Positions 37,139 to 45,654 of a stretch of DNA of 64,000 nucleotides are shown here, one piece after another. The translations under genes were made by a program, and so were the position numbers. Under the pieces are notes generated by a model. The model made no database searches. It worked only from the letters and a program-made list of their open reading frames with translations, and was not told where the DNA came from. The DNA lies in contig OY760134.1 in the NCBI GenBank assembly GCA_963663145.1, forward strand, positions 2,604,001 to 2,668,000, read 5' to 3'. This DNA is from Azotimanducus sp963663145 (GTDB lineage: Bacteria > Pseudomonadota > Gammaproteobacteria > Pseudomonadales > Azotimanducaceae). Numbering within the stretch: position 1 is the first letter of the stretch; each line of letters begins with the position of its first letter.

Positions 37139-38054
37139 GATCACGCCCTTTATCTGAGTCACTTTGATCAAGTGCCCGATCCAGATAGTATTCGATGTAA
37201 TACTCGGCGATCTCGCGGCCGGTCGTGATCCATATGTCCTCATGTGAGGTGATATAGGCGAGCGCCTCCTCGAAGGCGCGAATGCGATGCGGATGACTGA
37301 CTTGATAGGCGTGCAAGGGAATGCACATCACGGTTGCGGACACTTCGCCTTCCATGTACAGACGGTCGAACGCCGCTTTGATCATGGCACCGTATCTGCG
37401 CGCTTCGATCTTGTTGACCACATAGGCGATGGTGTCATTGAGTTCGAGCGAATAGGGTACGGAAACGAAGGGCTTGCCATTTCGCACGCGCACAGGCGTC
37501 GGCTGGTCGTCGTGAAAGAGGTCGCAGGTGTATATCCCGCCGGCTTCGGCAAACAGATCAAGCGTGCGTTCCGTGTGGGTGAGCGCCGGAGCGAGATAGC
37601 CGGCGCAGGCCTGTCCAGTGTGCTCCCGAATCGTGCGCACGGAATCTTCGATCATCTCGCGTTCCTGATCTTCGTCCATGCCATAGGTGTAACGCGTGTT
37701 GTAGATGCCGTGGCTGAAGAACTCCCAGTTGCGTTCAAGGCACAGTTCGATGATTTCCGGATGATGTTCGCAGAGCGCGGTCGACAGACTGATGGAACCT
37801 CTCACGCCGTATTTGTCCAGTAGCCGCATCATGCGCATGTGCCCGACGCGATTGCCGTAGTCGCGCGTCGCATAACCTTGCACATCGGGCAGCGGGCGCG
37901 ACCAGGCGCGGCGATGTGGATTGGGCTCCGGATTGAGTTCGTAGAACTCGATGTTTGGCGCCACCCAGAAAGCCATGCGAGCGCCGCCCGGCCATCGAAT
38001 CGGCTCGCGCTCGTCAAAGAGCGAGAAATCGTAGCGATCGAGGGATTCGAGCAT
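37128..38054 (-). CDS. Polysaccharide deacetylase-like protein (PuuE-like), copy 2
   Basis: A 308-residue paralogue of the next gene. Shared blocks are VQGYATRDYGNRVGHMRMM, GSISLSTALCEHHPEI, ERNWEFFSHGIYNTRY, GYLAPALTHTERTLDLF and MCIPLHAYQVSHPHRI. The position where copy 1 has HSWH reads HGIYNTR here, so the usual metal-binding histidine pair is not preserved. The two proteins may act as a heteromer or on successive intermediates. It begins four bases after the isochorismatase-like gene. Confidence 0.8.
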   Translation of the reverse strand: MLESLDRYDFSLFDEREPIRWPGGARMAFWVAPNIEFYELNPEPNPHRRAWSRPLPDVQGYATRDYGNRVGHMRMMRLLDKYGVRGSISLSTALCEHHPEIIELCLERNWEFFSHGIYNTRYTYGMDEDQEREMIEDSVRTIREHTGQACAGYLAPALTHTERTLDLFAEAGGIYTCDLFHDDQPTPVRVRNGKPFVSVPYSLELNDTIAYVVNKIEARRYGAMIKAAFDRLYMEGEVSATVMCIPLHAYQVSHPHRIRAFEEALAYITSHEDIWITTGREIAEYYIEYYLDRALDQSDSDKGRDHAS

Positions 38055-38058
38055 GGCG

Positions 38059-38772
38059 CTAAAAGTCTATGCCGCGCGCCTCGCGAATGGGCGCCGCACC
38101 CGCATGATTCTTGAACCAAGATTCGACCACTTCATAAGGCTCTACGTCCGCGTACTTGAGCATCATGTCGCACAAGTTTGCGAAGTGCGGGATCTCGTGC
38201 TTATCAGCAACACACTCCTCGGGCACGATGGTTCGGTAGCCCTGCGAAAGCGAGGCGATGGCGGACGCACGTACGCAACCGGAGGTGCTGCCACCCGTCA
38301 GTATCACCGTGTCCACCTTATGCCAGACGAGTAAAGAAGCGATGTGCGTGTCATGGAAAACACTGGCCATACGCTTGTTGATCACCGCATCGCGCTTGGG
38401 GTCTATGCGAAGACGCGGGTCGAGTTCGCTACGGGCGGAATGCTCTTTGATGTTCTGTAGCGAATTCTCGGTATTGGTTCGGGTTCCCCACACACCGGCA
38501 TCGTCGGCATTGTCCATGTAGGCCACGTAGGTCCAGATGACGGGCATCTCCTTGTCCCGCGCGAGTTCGGACAGACGATTGATGTACTCGATTTGATCGG
38601 GATGGGTTTGATAGGCCGTTGGGAAGGTTTCTAAGTCGGTATAGGCGCATTGCAAGTCTATGTTGATCAGGGCGGCCTTCTCGCCGAAGCCAAATTTGGC
38701 GCGATTGGGATTGGATTTCACCTCCGCCCAGTATTCGCGCGCTGTCAGGTTTGAAGTTTCCATGACCGGCAT
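38059..38772 (-). CDS. Isochorismatase-fold cysteine hydrolase (N-carbamoylsarcosine amidase-like)
   Basis: A 237-residue hydrolase with the full catalytic triad Asp39 (LINIDLQ), Lys133 (INKRMASVF) and Cys166 (GGSTSGCVRAS). In this fold the nearest biochemical types are N-carbamoylsarcosine amidohydrolase, biuret hydrolase and nicotinamidase. Paired with PuuE-like genes, it suggests breakdown of a ureide, carbamoyl or other amide compound. The ATG at 38772 has AAGGT upstream; METSNL nine bases later is an alternative. It is divergent from the FAD-oxidase gene, with a palindrome in the shared promoter. Confidence 0.85.
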   Translation of the reverse strand: MPVMETSNLTAREYWAEVKSNPNRAKFGFGEKAALINIDLQCAYTDLETFPTAYQTHPDQIEYINRLSELARDKEMPVIWTYVAYMDNADDAGVWGTRTNTENSLQNIKEHSARSELDPRLRIDPKRDAVINKRMASVFHDTHIASLLVWHKVDTVILTGGSTSGCVRASAIASLSQGYRTIVPEECVADKHEIPHFANLCDMMLKYADVEPYEVVESWFKNHAGAAPIREARGIDF

Positions 38773-38813
38773 GAGAGACCTTCTGCGACCTCGGCGAAAA
38801 CACGATCAAAGCA

Positions 38814-38829
38814 TATTGATATGTCAATA
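38814..38829. promoter_or_regulatory. Inverted repeat TATTGA-N4-TCAATA in the divergent promoter
   Basis: TATTGATATGTCAATA lies midway between the isochorismatase-like gene and the FAD-oxidase gene. The arms are perfect over six bases. The GntR/UTRA regulator encoded at the end of the plus-strand arm is the obvious candidate to bind it. Confidence 0.55.
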
Positions 38830-38876
38830 GCAACTGTGAGGCTTATACTGGCATTTCTTCGATCAGAGGCCAAACC

Positions 38877-40484
38877 ATGTCTATTCCAGAGGCTGCATCG
38901 AATATGAGCACCTCTCCCTCTCAAGACCTCGCATCCAAGCTGCGCGCATGCATAGGCGCGGATGCCGTATTGGACGACCCCCAATCACTTGATCTGTTCG
39001 GTCAAGATGTCTCTGGGGATGCGCATGCGCCGGCGTTGGTCGCACGCCCCACGGACACGCAGTCCTTGGCGAGAAGCGTCCAGTTCGCGGCGGAGCATGA
39101 CCTCTACTTGGTTCCGCGCGGGGGCGGTATGTCCTATAGCGGCGGTTATGTCTGCCAGAGAGAGAAGGTGCTGTGCATAGATACATCCGCCATGAGCCGA
39201 GTGCTCGAAGTCAACACCCAAGACATGTACGTGACCGTTGAAGCGGGATGCACTTGGCAACAGCTCCACGAGAGGCTTGAACCCTTGGGCCTGCGCACGC
39301 CCTTTTGGGGCACCCTGTCCGGCCTGAAGGCCAGTATCGGAGGCGGCTTGTCGCAGAACAGCATCTTCTGGGGCAGCGGCCGTCATGGCGCCGCCGCGGA
39401 TTCGGTGCTGAGCTTCGATGTGGTCTTGGCCAGCGGAGAAGTCTTGTCGACAGGCGCCAATGCCAAATCGGGTGGTTCTCCCTTCTTTCGCCACTATGGA
39501 CCCGACCTCACCGGCCTATTCACCTGCGACACAGGTGCGCTCGGCATCAAGGCAACCGCGACGCTGAAGCTCTTGCCAGTGCAGCCCGGCAAAGCCTTTT
39601 CAAGCTTCGAGTTCGGTGACCATGTGGCAATGATCGAGGCCATGTCAGAGGTCTCTCGGCAATCGCTCGCCGAAGCCTGCTTCGGGTTTGATCCGACCCT
39701 TCAGGCACAGCGGATGAAGCGCGCCTCACTGCTTGAGGATGTAAAGACCCTAGGTAAAGTAGTGAAGGCGCAACAGGGGCGGCTCAAGGGGTTGCGCGAA
39801 GGTATTCGAATCGCGGGCAGCGGACGAGGCTTCATGAAAGGCGTCCGCTATTCCGCACACTTCACGGTCGAAGAAGCGACTCAGGCCGCGGCCGACGCGG
39901 CAACACAGAGGATTCATGAAATCTGCGTGGCGGCGGGCGGCAAAGAGATTGAGAACAGCATTCCAAAGATCTCACGCGCCGTGCCCTTTCCACCTCTGAA
40001 TAGCATGGTCGGCCCAGATGGTGAGCGTTGGTTGCCCGTGCATGGACTGGTGCCGCATTCGAAGGCCTGTTCGACGCTTGAGCTGCTCGAAGCCCTGTTC
40101 GAAAGGAATGCCAAGGCGATGCAAGCCCACGACATACTGTGCGGCTACATGTTCACCTATGTGGGTACCGGCTGCTTCGTGATTGAACCAGTCTTCTATT
40201 GGCCGGATGAACTCAACGCCTTGCACCGACATACGGTTGATGAAGCCCTATTGAAGAAGGTCAACGAGTTTCCGCCCAACCTCGATGCGCGCACCCAAGT
40301 CATGCGCATTCGCCGCGAAGTCGTCGAACTGCTCGAGCAACAGGGGGCCGTACACCTGCAAATAGGTCGCACCTATCCCTTTCAACACGGATTGCGGGAT
40401 GCCCCGCGAGAGGTCGTCAAGGGCCTCAAACGCCTGCTCGACCCGGCCGGACGCATCAATCCCGGCTCTCTTGGTCTCGAATGA
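38877..40484 (+). CDS. FAD-linked oxidase (PCMH-type FAD domain, GlcD/VAO superfamily)
   Basis: A 535-residue flavoprotein of the vanillyl-alcohol-oxidase superfamily, cytosolic as no export signal is seen. The FAD-binding part has VPRGGGMSYSGGYV and GLKASIGGGLSQNS, and the C-terminal cap ends in KRLLDPAGRINPGSLG, as in glycolate and D-lactate dehydrogenases. AGAGG precedes the ATG. It leads a three-gene arm with the alpha/beta hydrolase (4-base overlap) and the GntR regulator, opposed to the amidohydrolase arm. It probably oxidises an alcohol or hydroxy acid from the pathway. Confidence 0.87.
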   Translation: MSIPEAASNMSTSPSQDLASKLRACIGADAVLDDPQSLDLFGQDVSGDAHAPALVARPTDTQSLARSVQFAAEHDLYLVPRGGGMSYSGGYVCQREKVLCIDTSAMSRVLEVNTQDMYVTVEAGCTWQQLHERLEPLGLRTPFWGTLSGLKASIGGGLSQNSIFWGSGRHGAAADSVLSFDVVLASGEVLSTGANAKSGGSPFFRHYGPDLTGLFTCDTGALGIKATATLKLLPVQPGKAFSSFEFGDHVAMIEAMSEVSRQSLAEACFGFDPTLQAQRMKRASLLEDVKTLGKVVKAQQGRLKGLREGIRIAGSGRGFMKGVRYSAHFTVEEATQAAADAATQRIHEICVAAGGKEIENSIPKISRAVPFPPLNSMVGPDGERWLPVHGLVPHSKACSTLELLEALFERNAKAMQAHDILCGYMFTYVGTGCFVIEPVFYWPDELNALHRHTVDEALLKKVNEFPPNLDARTQVMRIRREVVELLEQQGAVHLQIGRTYPFQHGLRDAPREVVKGLKRLLDPAGRINPGSLGLE

Positions 40485-41920
40485 GCGATTCGCCGAAGAA
40501 ATCGGTGGTTCGTCTGCGCGTCGGCAGCGGCGAGATCGATTTGCACTATCGCCAGCTCGGCCAGGGGCCGGCGCTGCTCATGCTGCATCCGTCCCCATTG
40601 AGCTCGGCGTTCATGGTGCCGCTCATGCAGCGCTTCGCGAACCAGGTGACGGCCATCGCTGCGGATACGCCGGGCTACGGGCGCTCGACCGCCATCGCCG
40701 GGGAAGTGACGGACCTCGTGCCCTATGTCGAAGCCATGCGCGCCTTGTGCGACGCGCTGGGGCTGACGCGCTACGCGCTCTATGGTTCGGCCACCGGCGC
40801 GCAGATAGCGATAGAGCTCGCCAAGGCCGATGCCAAGCGCGTCACGGGGGTCATTCTCGACAACGCTGCGGACTTCACCAATACTGAACGCGAACGCATC
40901 ATGGATGGATATTTCCCTGACGTGACGCCGCGTGAAGACGGGAGTCATTTGGCGAGGACGTGGCAGGTCGCGCACGACTCCACACTCTTCTTTCCCTGGC
41001 ATCTCAAGAAAGAAGGCAACCGCATCGCTTCGGCACCCGCGCCGGCCGAGGTGATGAATATGACGGCGCTTGGGTACCTGCAGGCGGGACCGGGGTATGA
41101 AAAAGCCTATCGAGCCGCCTTTCGCAATGAACGCGCGGAGCGTGTTGCCGAGATCCGGGTGCCGGTTTCGCTCATTCGCTGGAAGTCGAGCATTCTCAAA
41201 GTTTATACGGATCGATTTGACGACTATGCTTGGCACGAAAACCTGCGCATGGCGCATTGCGGCGAGGGCATGGAGGCGCGGCTCGGCTGCATCGAAGCAG
41301 AGTTCCCAAGAGTGCTCGGGGAACCGGCCAATCCGGATCTGGGCACTGCTTACGAGAATTCGCGGACCCGCTATGTCGCCACCAGTTTTGGGCAGGTGCG
41401 CTATCGATTTGCTGGGGACTCCGCAGAGAGTATCCTACTGCATGCGCCCGGTGCGTCCATCGACAGCTTGGATGCGGGGTACGAGCTTGGCGATCATCAG
41501 GTGGCGCTCGACTTGCCGGGCCATGGGGCGTCCGATTGTCCTCATGTGGAGGACAGCGCGACCTATCTGCGCGCCTGCGCTGAAGCTATCGATACGGTTG
41601 CGGAGGCTTGCGCGATGGACCAGATTACCGTCACGGGTGAAGGCGGCTCGGCGCGACTCGCGAATCTCTTGGCAGCGCAATTGGAAAGGCACCAAGCCCC
41701 CGCGCCTAGGGGCGAGAATGCCTTGCACGCGCCGCCAGACCTCACAAGTGCGCCGGCAGGGGAGCACCTGTGGCGGGGTTGGTATTGGCTGAGAAGCCAA
41801 TACCTGGCACCCGATCGCGTCATGCCCAATCCAGCCCGACTCACACAGAGGCTGCTTGACCTGCTAGGGTCTCAGTCGGCGCATCGGCATTTGTACAGGC
41901 TTCTGGAGGATGAGGGATGA
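40481..41920 (+). CDS. Alpha/beta hydrolase-like protein with a degenerate nucleophile elbow
   Basis: A 479-residue protein that appears to contain two alpha/beta-hydrolase segments. The first (about 1-290) has the oxyanion-region MLHPSPLSS and ADTPGYGRS, but its nucleophile elbow reads G102-S-A-T-G106, with alanine where the serine is expected. A second, shorter segment (about 300-420) has ILLHAPGASIDS, ALDLPGHGASD and an elbow GEGGS, also without a central nucleophile. Ancestral hydrolase chemistry may therefore be lost or altered. It overlaps the FAD oxidase and the regulator by four bases each, so the three are coupled. Confidence 0.75.
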   Translation: MSDSPKKSVVRLRVGSGEIDLHYRQLGQGPALLMLHPSPLSSAFMVPLMQRFANQVTAIAADTPGYGRSTAIAGEVTDLVPYVEAMRALCDALGLTRYALYGSATGAQIAIELAKADAKRVTGVILDNAADFTNTERERIMDGYFPDVTPREDGSHLARTWQVAHDSTLFFPWHLKKEGNRIASAPAPAEVMNMTALGYLQAGPGYEKAYRAAFRNERAERVAEIRVPVSLIRWKSSILKVYTDRFDDYAWHENLRMAHCGEGMEARLGCIEAEFPRVLGEPANPDLGTAYENSRTRYVATSFGQVRYRFAGDSAESILLHAPGASIDSLDAGYELGDHQVALDLPGHGASDCPHVEDSATYLRACAEAIDTVAEACAMDQITVTGEGGSARLANLLAAQLERHQAPAPRGENALHAPPDLTSAPAGEHLWRGWYWLRSQYLAPDRVMPNPARLTQRLLDLLGSQSAHRHLYRLLEDEG

Positions 41921-42699
41921 GCGTTATGGACAGTATCTTTACGCCTGCGGAGCTCGGATCCTTACGAGCCGATGGCCCCATCCCGCTCTACCATCAGCTC
42001 TACGGATTGCTCAAGCAGCGGATTCTCTCTGGATCACTCGCCGAAGGTGCGCCACTTCCGACGGAAGCGGAACTCGCCAGCGGATTTGACGTGTCGCGCA
42101 TCACCGCAAAACGGGGCATGGACTTGCTCGCCAGCGAAGGACTGATCGCTCGCAGGAGAGGCAAGCGCAGCAGTGTGGTGTACCAAACGCCGAAAGCGGA
42201 CTTGGATGCCCCCTTGGTGGGTATGCTTCAGCGGCTCGCGGGCATGTCGCGCGAAACCAGCGTCAGGGTGCTGCATATCGCCCATAGAGTGCCACCGCCG
42301 AATATCAGTGCCGAACTTGGCCTATCGGAAACCGAGAAGGTTCACTACGTCACCCGGGTGCGCTACGACCAGCAGGAGGTGCCCTTCGCCTACTACGAGA
42401 GTTGGACCTGCGGGATCGAGACGGGTTATACCGCCACGCACATAGAGCAGCGCCAGCGATTCGACATCATGGCCGAGAATGGACATAGAATCAGCCACAT
42501 CGAACAATTCTTGAGCGCATCATCAGCAAGCCCATTGGTCGCCGAACTCTTGGAACTACACGCAGGTGACCCCGTACTCACCCTCGTGCGCCACTCCTAC
42601 GACGAGGAAGGCGTTCTCGTCGATCTACTGCACTGCCAATACCACCCCGACCGTTTCCACTATCGAATGAATCTAAGCGCGGAAGAATATATTGGTTGA
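41917..42699 (+). CDS. GntR-family transcriptional regulator with UTRA domain (HutC subfamily)
   Basis: A 260-residue regulator: an N-terminal winged helix-turn-helix (LYHQLYGLLKQRILSGSLAE, LPTEAELASGFDVSRITAKR) and a C-terminal UTRA ligand-binding domain (RVRYDQQEVPFAYYESW, FLSASSASPLVAELLELHAG). HutC-type proteins respond to pathway intermediates. Its ATG overlaps the hydrolase stop. It most likely controls the divergent cluster via the inverted repeat at 38814-38829. Confidence 0.92.
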   Translation: MSVMDSIFTPAELGSLRADGPIPLYHQLYGLLKQRILSGSLAEGAPLPTEAELASGFDVSRITAKRGMDLLASEGLIARRRGKRSSVVYQTPKADLDAPLVGMLQRLAGMSRETSVRVLHIAHRVPPPNISAELGLSETEKVHYVTRVRYDQQEVPFAYYESWTCGIETGYTATHIEQRQRFDIMAENGHRISHIEQFLSASSASPLVAELLELHAGDPVLTLVRHSYDEEGVLVDLLHCQYHPDRFHYRMNLSAEEYIG

Positions 42700-42767
42700 G
42701 CCCCGGTTGCACGAAGCGCGACGCAAAGCAGCGCCTCAATGCGAGATTCAACTATTCACAGGCAGCA

Positions 42768-42795
42768 AAATGCGCGGACAAGTGTCCACGCATTT
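42768..42795. terminator. Strong hairpin between convergent gntR and lipoprotein genes
   Basis: AAATGCG (42768-42774) pairs with CGCATTT (42789-42795) and GGAC with GTCC inside it, around a four-base loop, with one mismatch between. The A/T ends give T-rich tails on both strands, so it suits a bidirectional terminator. Confidence 0.65.
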
Positions 42796-42880
42796 GGGTT
42801 GACCAAGGCACCGACCGTGAGATTCTTTACAGGTCGGCTTTTGCCGGCCGCGCGAGGTGCGGCGAAGCGAGTTCGCAGAT

Positions 42881-43183
42881 TTACTCTGCGGCTTCCTCCG
42901 CTTCCGCTTCGGCTTCGCCTTCGGCCTCTTCTTCGGCGGAAGCTTCCTCGGACATGTCGGACATGTCACCGTGACCGTCGTCTTCGGCTTCGGCAGGCAT
43001 GGCCTCAGTCATTTCTTCAGCCGGTTCTTCAGCCATTTCTTCAGCGGGTTCTGCCGGAGCCATTTCTAGAGCAGGCATCTCCTCGGCCGGTGCTTCTTCG
43101 CCGGCCGGGTCGCCGGAAGGAGCACAGGCACTGATGCCGAGAACAAACAGGGCGCCAAGCAATACGCGAATACAAAGGGTCAT
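42881..43183 (-). CDS. Acidic low-complexity lipoprotein
   Basis: A 100-residue product with a lipoprotein signal (MTLCIRVLLGALFVLGISAC, lipobox GISAC) and a mature part almost entirely Ala, Glu, Met, Pro and Asp. It contains short repeats such as PAEEM, AEEPAEEM and a final run of alternating Glu-Ala. A HGDMSDMS patch holds the only histidine. The ATG at 43181-43183 has AAGGAGG six bases before it, a very strong site. It is a small surface or periplasmic anchor; metal binding by the acidic/Met-rich part is conceivable but unproven. Confidence 0.75.
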   Translation of the reverse strand: MTLCIRVLLGALFVLGISACAPSGDPAGEEAPAEEMPALEMAPAEPAEEMAEEPAEEMTEAMPAEAEDDGHGDMSDMSEEASAEEEAEGEAEAEAEEAAE

Positions 43184-43323
43184 TGGACCTCCTTTCTTCA
43201 TGAGAGAAACGTCAATTCGTCTACATTGCAAGCACGTTAACATCCCTACTCGCAGTGCAGGAATCACACGATACTCTGAATCGAGATTGACTTCAATGCC
43301 AGACTGCGAAATGGATGCACTCT

Positions 43324-44265
43324 TTAGTGAAACAATGCGGAGATGCTCGACCCCGAATGAATGGCGCGAATGGCCTCGGCAAAAAGCGGTGCGACCGACA
43401 ATTGGTGAATCGGGAATTCGGGCGAGTCGCGTACCGGAATTGAGTTGGTGACCACGAGTCTTTCGATGGGCGACTCGACCAGTCGATCAACGGCCGATCC
43501 TGAAAGCACCGGATGCACGGCGGCAGCCTCCACTCTCACGGCACCCTCGGAGACCAAAAAGCTGGCCGCTTCGACGAGCGTTCCTCCACTGGCAACCTCA
43601 TCATCAATAATCAGTGCATTGCGTCCGCTGACCTTTCCGATCAGCGCGACGGCCCGCGGCTGCTCGCTGTCATCTTCGCGTCGCTTGTCGACAATGGCCA
43701 CCGGCAGGCCGAGCCGTTCCGCATAGCTCTGCAGATCCTTGGCCTCCCCGACATCGCTCGCCACCAGCACATGGTCTTGCAGGGCCGTGGATTTACGCAG
43801 GTAGTCGCAGAGCATGGGCGTGGCATTGAGTTGGTCGACTGGAATGCGAAAGAAGCCCTGCACTTGCGGAGAGTGAAGGTTCATGGTCAAAACCCGGTCG
43901 GCACCGGCCGTTTCCAACAGATCGGCCATCAGCCGGGCGGTGACGGAGATGCGCGGGCGGTCTTTCTTATCCGATCGCGCATAGGGAAAGTAAGGCATGA
44001 CAGCCGTGATTCGCGCCGCCGACGCATGCTTCAAGGCATCGATCATGATGAGTAGTTCGATGATGTGATCTGAAAGCGGCGGCGCGGATGTCTGTATGAC
44101 GAACACATCCTGCTCACGCACGTTCTCGAGGCACTGGAACATGAGGTTCTCATTGCCGAATCGCTTGAACGATGTCTCGGCGAGCGGCATTCCGAGACAC
44201 TCGCTGATTTCGCGGGCAAAGGCTGGATGTGAATTCCCAGCAACCAATTTCACGCGGGTCTTCAT
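43324..44265 (-). CDS. prs: Ribose-phosphate pyrophosphokinase
   Basis: Makes phosphoribosyl pyrophosphate from ribose 5-phosphate and ATP for nucleotide, histidine and tryptophan synthesis. The 313-residue product has RFGNENL, PYFPYARSDKKDRPRISVTA, the metal-site LTMNLHSPQVQGFF and the PRPP loop ALIIDDEVASGGTL. The consensus DDxxxTGGT is here DDEVASGGT, a serine variant. The ATG at 44263-44265 is used rather than an in-frame TTG just before. A TATACT box on the minus strand near 44316-44321 may be its -10 element. Confidence 0.9.
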   Translation of the reverse strand: MKTRVKLVAGNSHPAFAREISECLGMPLAETSFKRFGNENLMFQCLENVREQDVFVIQTSAPPLSDHIIELLIMIDALKHASAARITAVMPYFPYARSDKKDRPRISVTARLMADLLETAGADRVLTMNLHSPQVQGFFRIPVDQLNATPMLCDYLRKSTALQDHVLVASDVGEAKDLQSYAERLGLPVAIVDKRREDDSEQPRAVALIGKVSGRNALIIDDEVASGGTLVEAASFLVSEGAVRVEAAAVHPVLSGSAVDRLVESPIERLVVTNSIPVRDSPEFPIHQLSVAPLFAEAIRAIHSGSSISALFH

Positions 44266-44391
44266 CAAGTCTCGAAGCGAATCTCAGTTGCTTGAACGTA
44301 AGAAACCGGATGAAGTATACCTCTTGACATCCAAAGGACGAGCAAGCTCATGTAACATCACGCGATTGACTTGCATGCAATTTGAACTGGA

Positions 44392-45573
44392 ATGGCTTTT
44401 AGGCTCTTTACCTCCGAATCCGTCTCCGAGGGACACCCCGACAAGGTGGCGGACCAAATCTCCGACGCGATTCTCGATGCCCACTTGGCCGCAGATCCTG
44501 AATCACGAGTCGCTTGCGAAACCATGATCAGCCGCAACGGCGTGGTGGTCGCGGGCGAATATCGCTCCAAAGCTCAGTTTTCTGCCGAGGAAGTGGTGCG
44601 GAATACCCTGCGCCAGATCGGATATGAGAGCGAGAACGCGTGGTTTGACGGCAAGAGCTGTTCGGTGTTTCTGTGCATGGGTCCGCAGGCTGCGGAAATT
44701 GCGCAAGGCGTGGACGAGAGCGAAGATCACCAACAGGGAGCGGGCGACCAGGGAATGATGTTCGGTTTCGCCTGCGATGAAACGGAAGAGTTCATGCCCG
44801 CCCCGATCGCCTACGCGCATAGACTCATGCGCCGCCAAGCGGAATTGCGCAAGTCCGGCGAATTGCCTTGGCTCGGTCCCGATGCCAAGAGCCAAGTGAC
44901 CTTCGAATACGCGGGCGGAGCGCCGCGCAGTATCGAGTGTGTCGTCCTATCGACCCTGCACACCAGCGATATGCCTCAAAAAGAAGTGCACGCGCAAGTC
45001 ACCAGACACATCATCGAACCGGTCCTGAAGGACTTGATGAGCAACCAAGTGAAGGTATTCGTGAACCCGACGGGCAGTTTCGCCGAGGGTGGCCCCAAGG
45101 TGGATGCGGGCCTCACTGGACGCAAGATCATTGTCGATACCTACGGCGGCATGGCGCGGCACGGCGGCGGAGCCTTTTCGGGCAAGGACCCTTCCAAGGT
45201 CGATCGCTCGGCCGCCTATGCCGCACGCCACGCGGCAAAGAACCTAGTCGCGGCCGGGGTCGCGAGTCGCTGCGAACTGCAGGTGTCCTATGCGATTGGA
45301 CAAGCCGAACCGACCTCGGTGTCCTTAGAGTTCCATGGTACGCTGAAGAACGGACTTGACCCTGATCAGGTTGAGCGCGCAGCGGCGCAGGTCTTTGATA
45401 TGCGCCCCAAGTCGATTGTTGATCGCCTCGACCTGTTACGCCCGATATACAGCCCCACCGCCGCATACGGCCACTTTGGTCGCCCGAGCGAAGATGGGCT
45501 GTTTCCTTGGGAACGCTTGGACAAGGTGCGCGAAGTGCGTGAGGCGCTAGGGCTTGGACGGCTAAACGGCTAA
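44392..45573 (+). CDS. metK: S-adenosylmethionine synthetase
   Basis: Condenses methionine and ATP to S-adenosylmethionine, the cofactor for the methyltransferase at the window's end among others. The 393-residue product has the start FTSESVSEGHPDKVADQISD, the ATP-site GAGDQGMMFG, the GGAFSGKDPSKVDRSAAY signature and HFGR near the C-terminus. The Shine-Dalgarno is weak (CTGGA). It is divergent from prs with 126 bases between; I saw no SAM riboswitch there. Confidence 0.96.
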   Translation: MAFRLFTSESVSEGHPDKVADQISDAILDAHLAADPESRVACETMISRNGVVVAGEYRSKAQFSAEEVVRNTLRQIGYESENAWFDGKSCSVFLCMGPQAAEIAQGVDESEDHQQGAGDQGMMFGFACDETEEFMPAPIAYAHRLMRRQAELRKSGELPWLGPDAKSQVTFEYAGGAPRSIECVVLSTLHTSDMPQKEVHAQVTRHIIEPVLKDLMSNQVKVFVNPTGSFAEGGPKVDAGLTGRKIIVDTYGGMARHGGGAFSGKDPSKVDRSAAYAARHAAKNLVAAGVASRCELQVSYAIGQAEPTSVSLEFHGTLKNGLDPDQVERAAAQVFDMRPKSIVDRLDLLRPIYSPTAAYGHFGRPSEDGLFPWERLDKVREVREALGLGRLNG

Positions 45574-45654
45574 AATAGTTGGTCACCTGCACAAGACCGA
45601 ACAGAAGAGTCGTAGAAACTCCGCCTCAAGACAATTTCCGTTTGGGATCAACGC

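Noticed and set aside
40382..41257. Minus-strand open frame opposite the alpha/beta hydrolase
   Set aside because: Begins inside a coupled three-gene operon on the other strand and shows no motif.
44269..44391. SAM-responsive riboswitch before metK
   Set aside because: The region is short and I could not find the conserved core or pseudoknot of the known SAM riboswitch classes.
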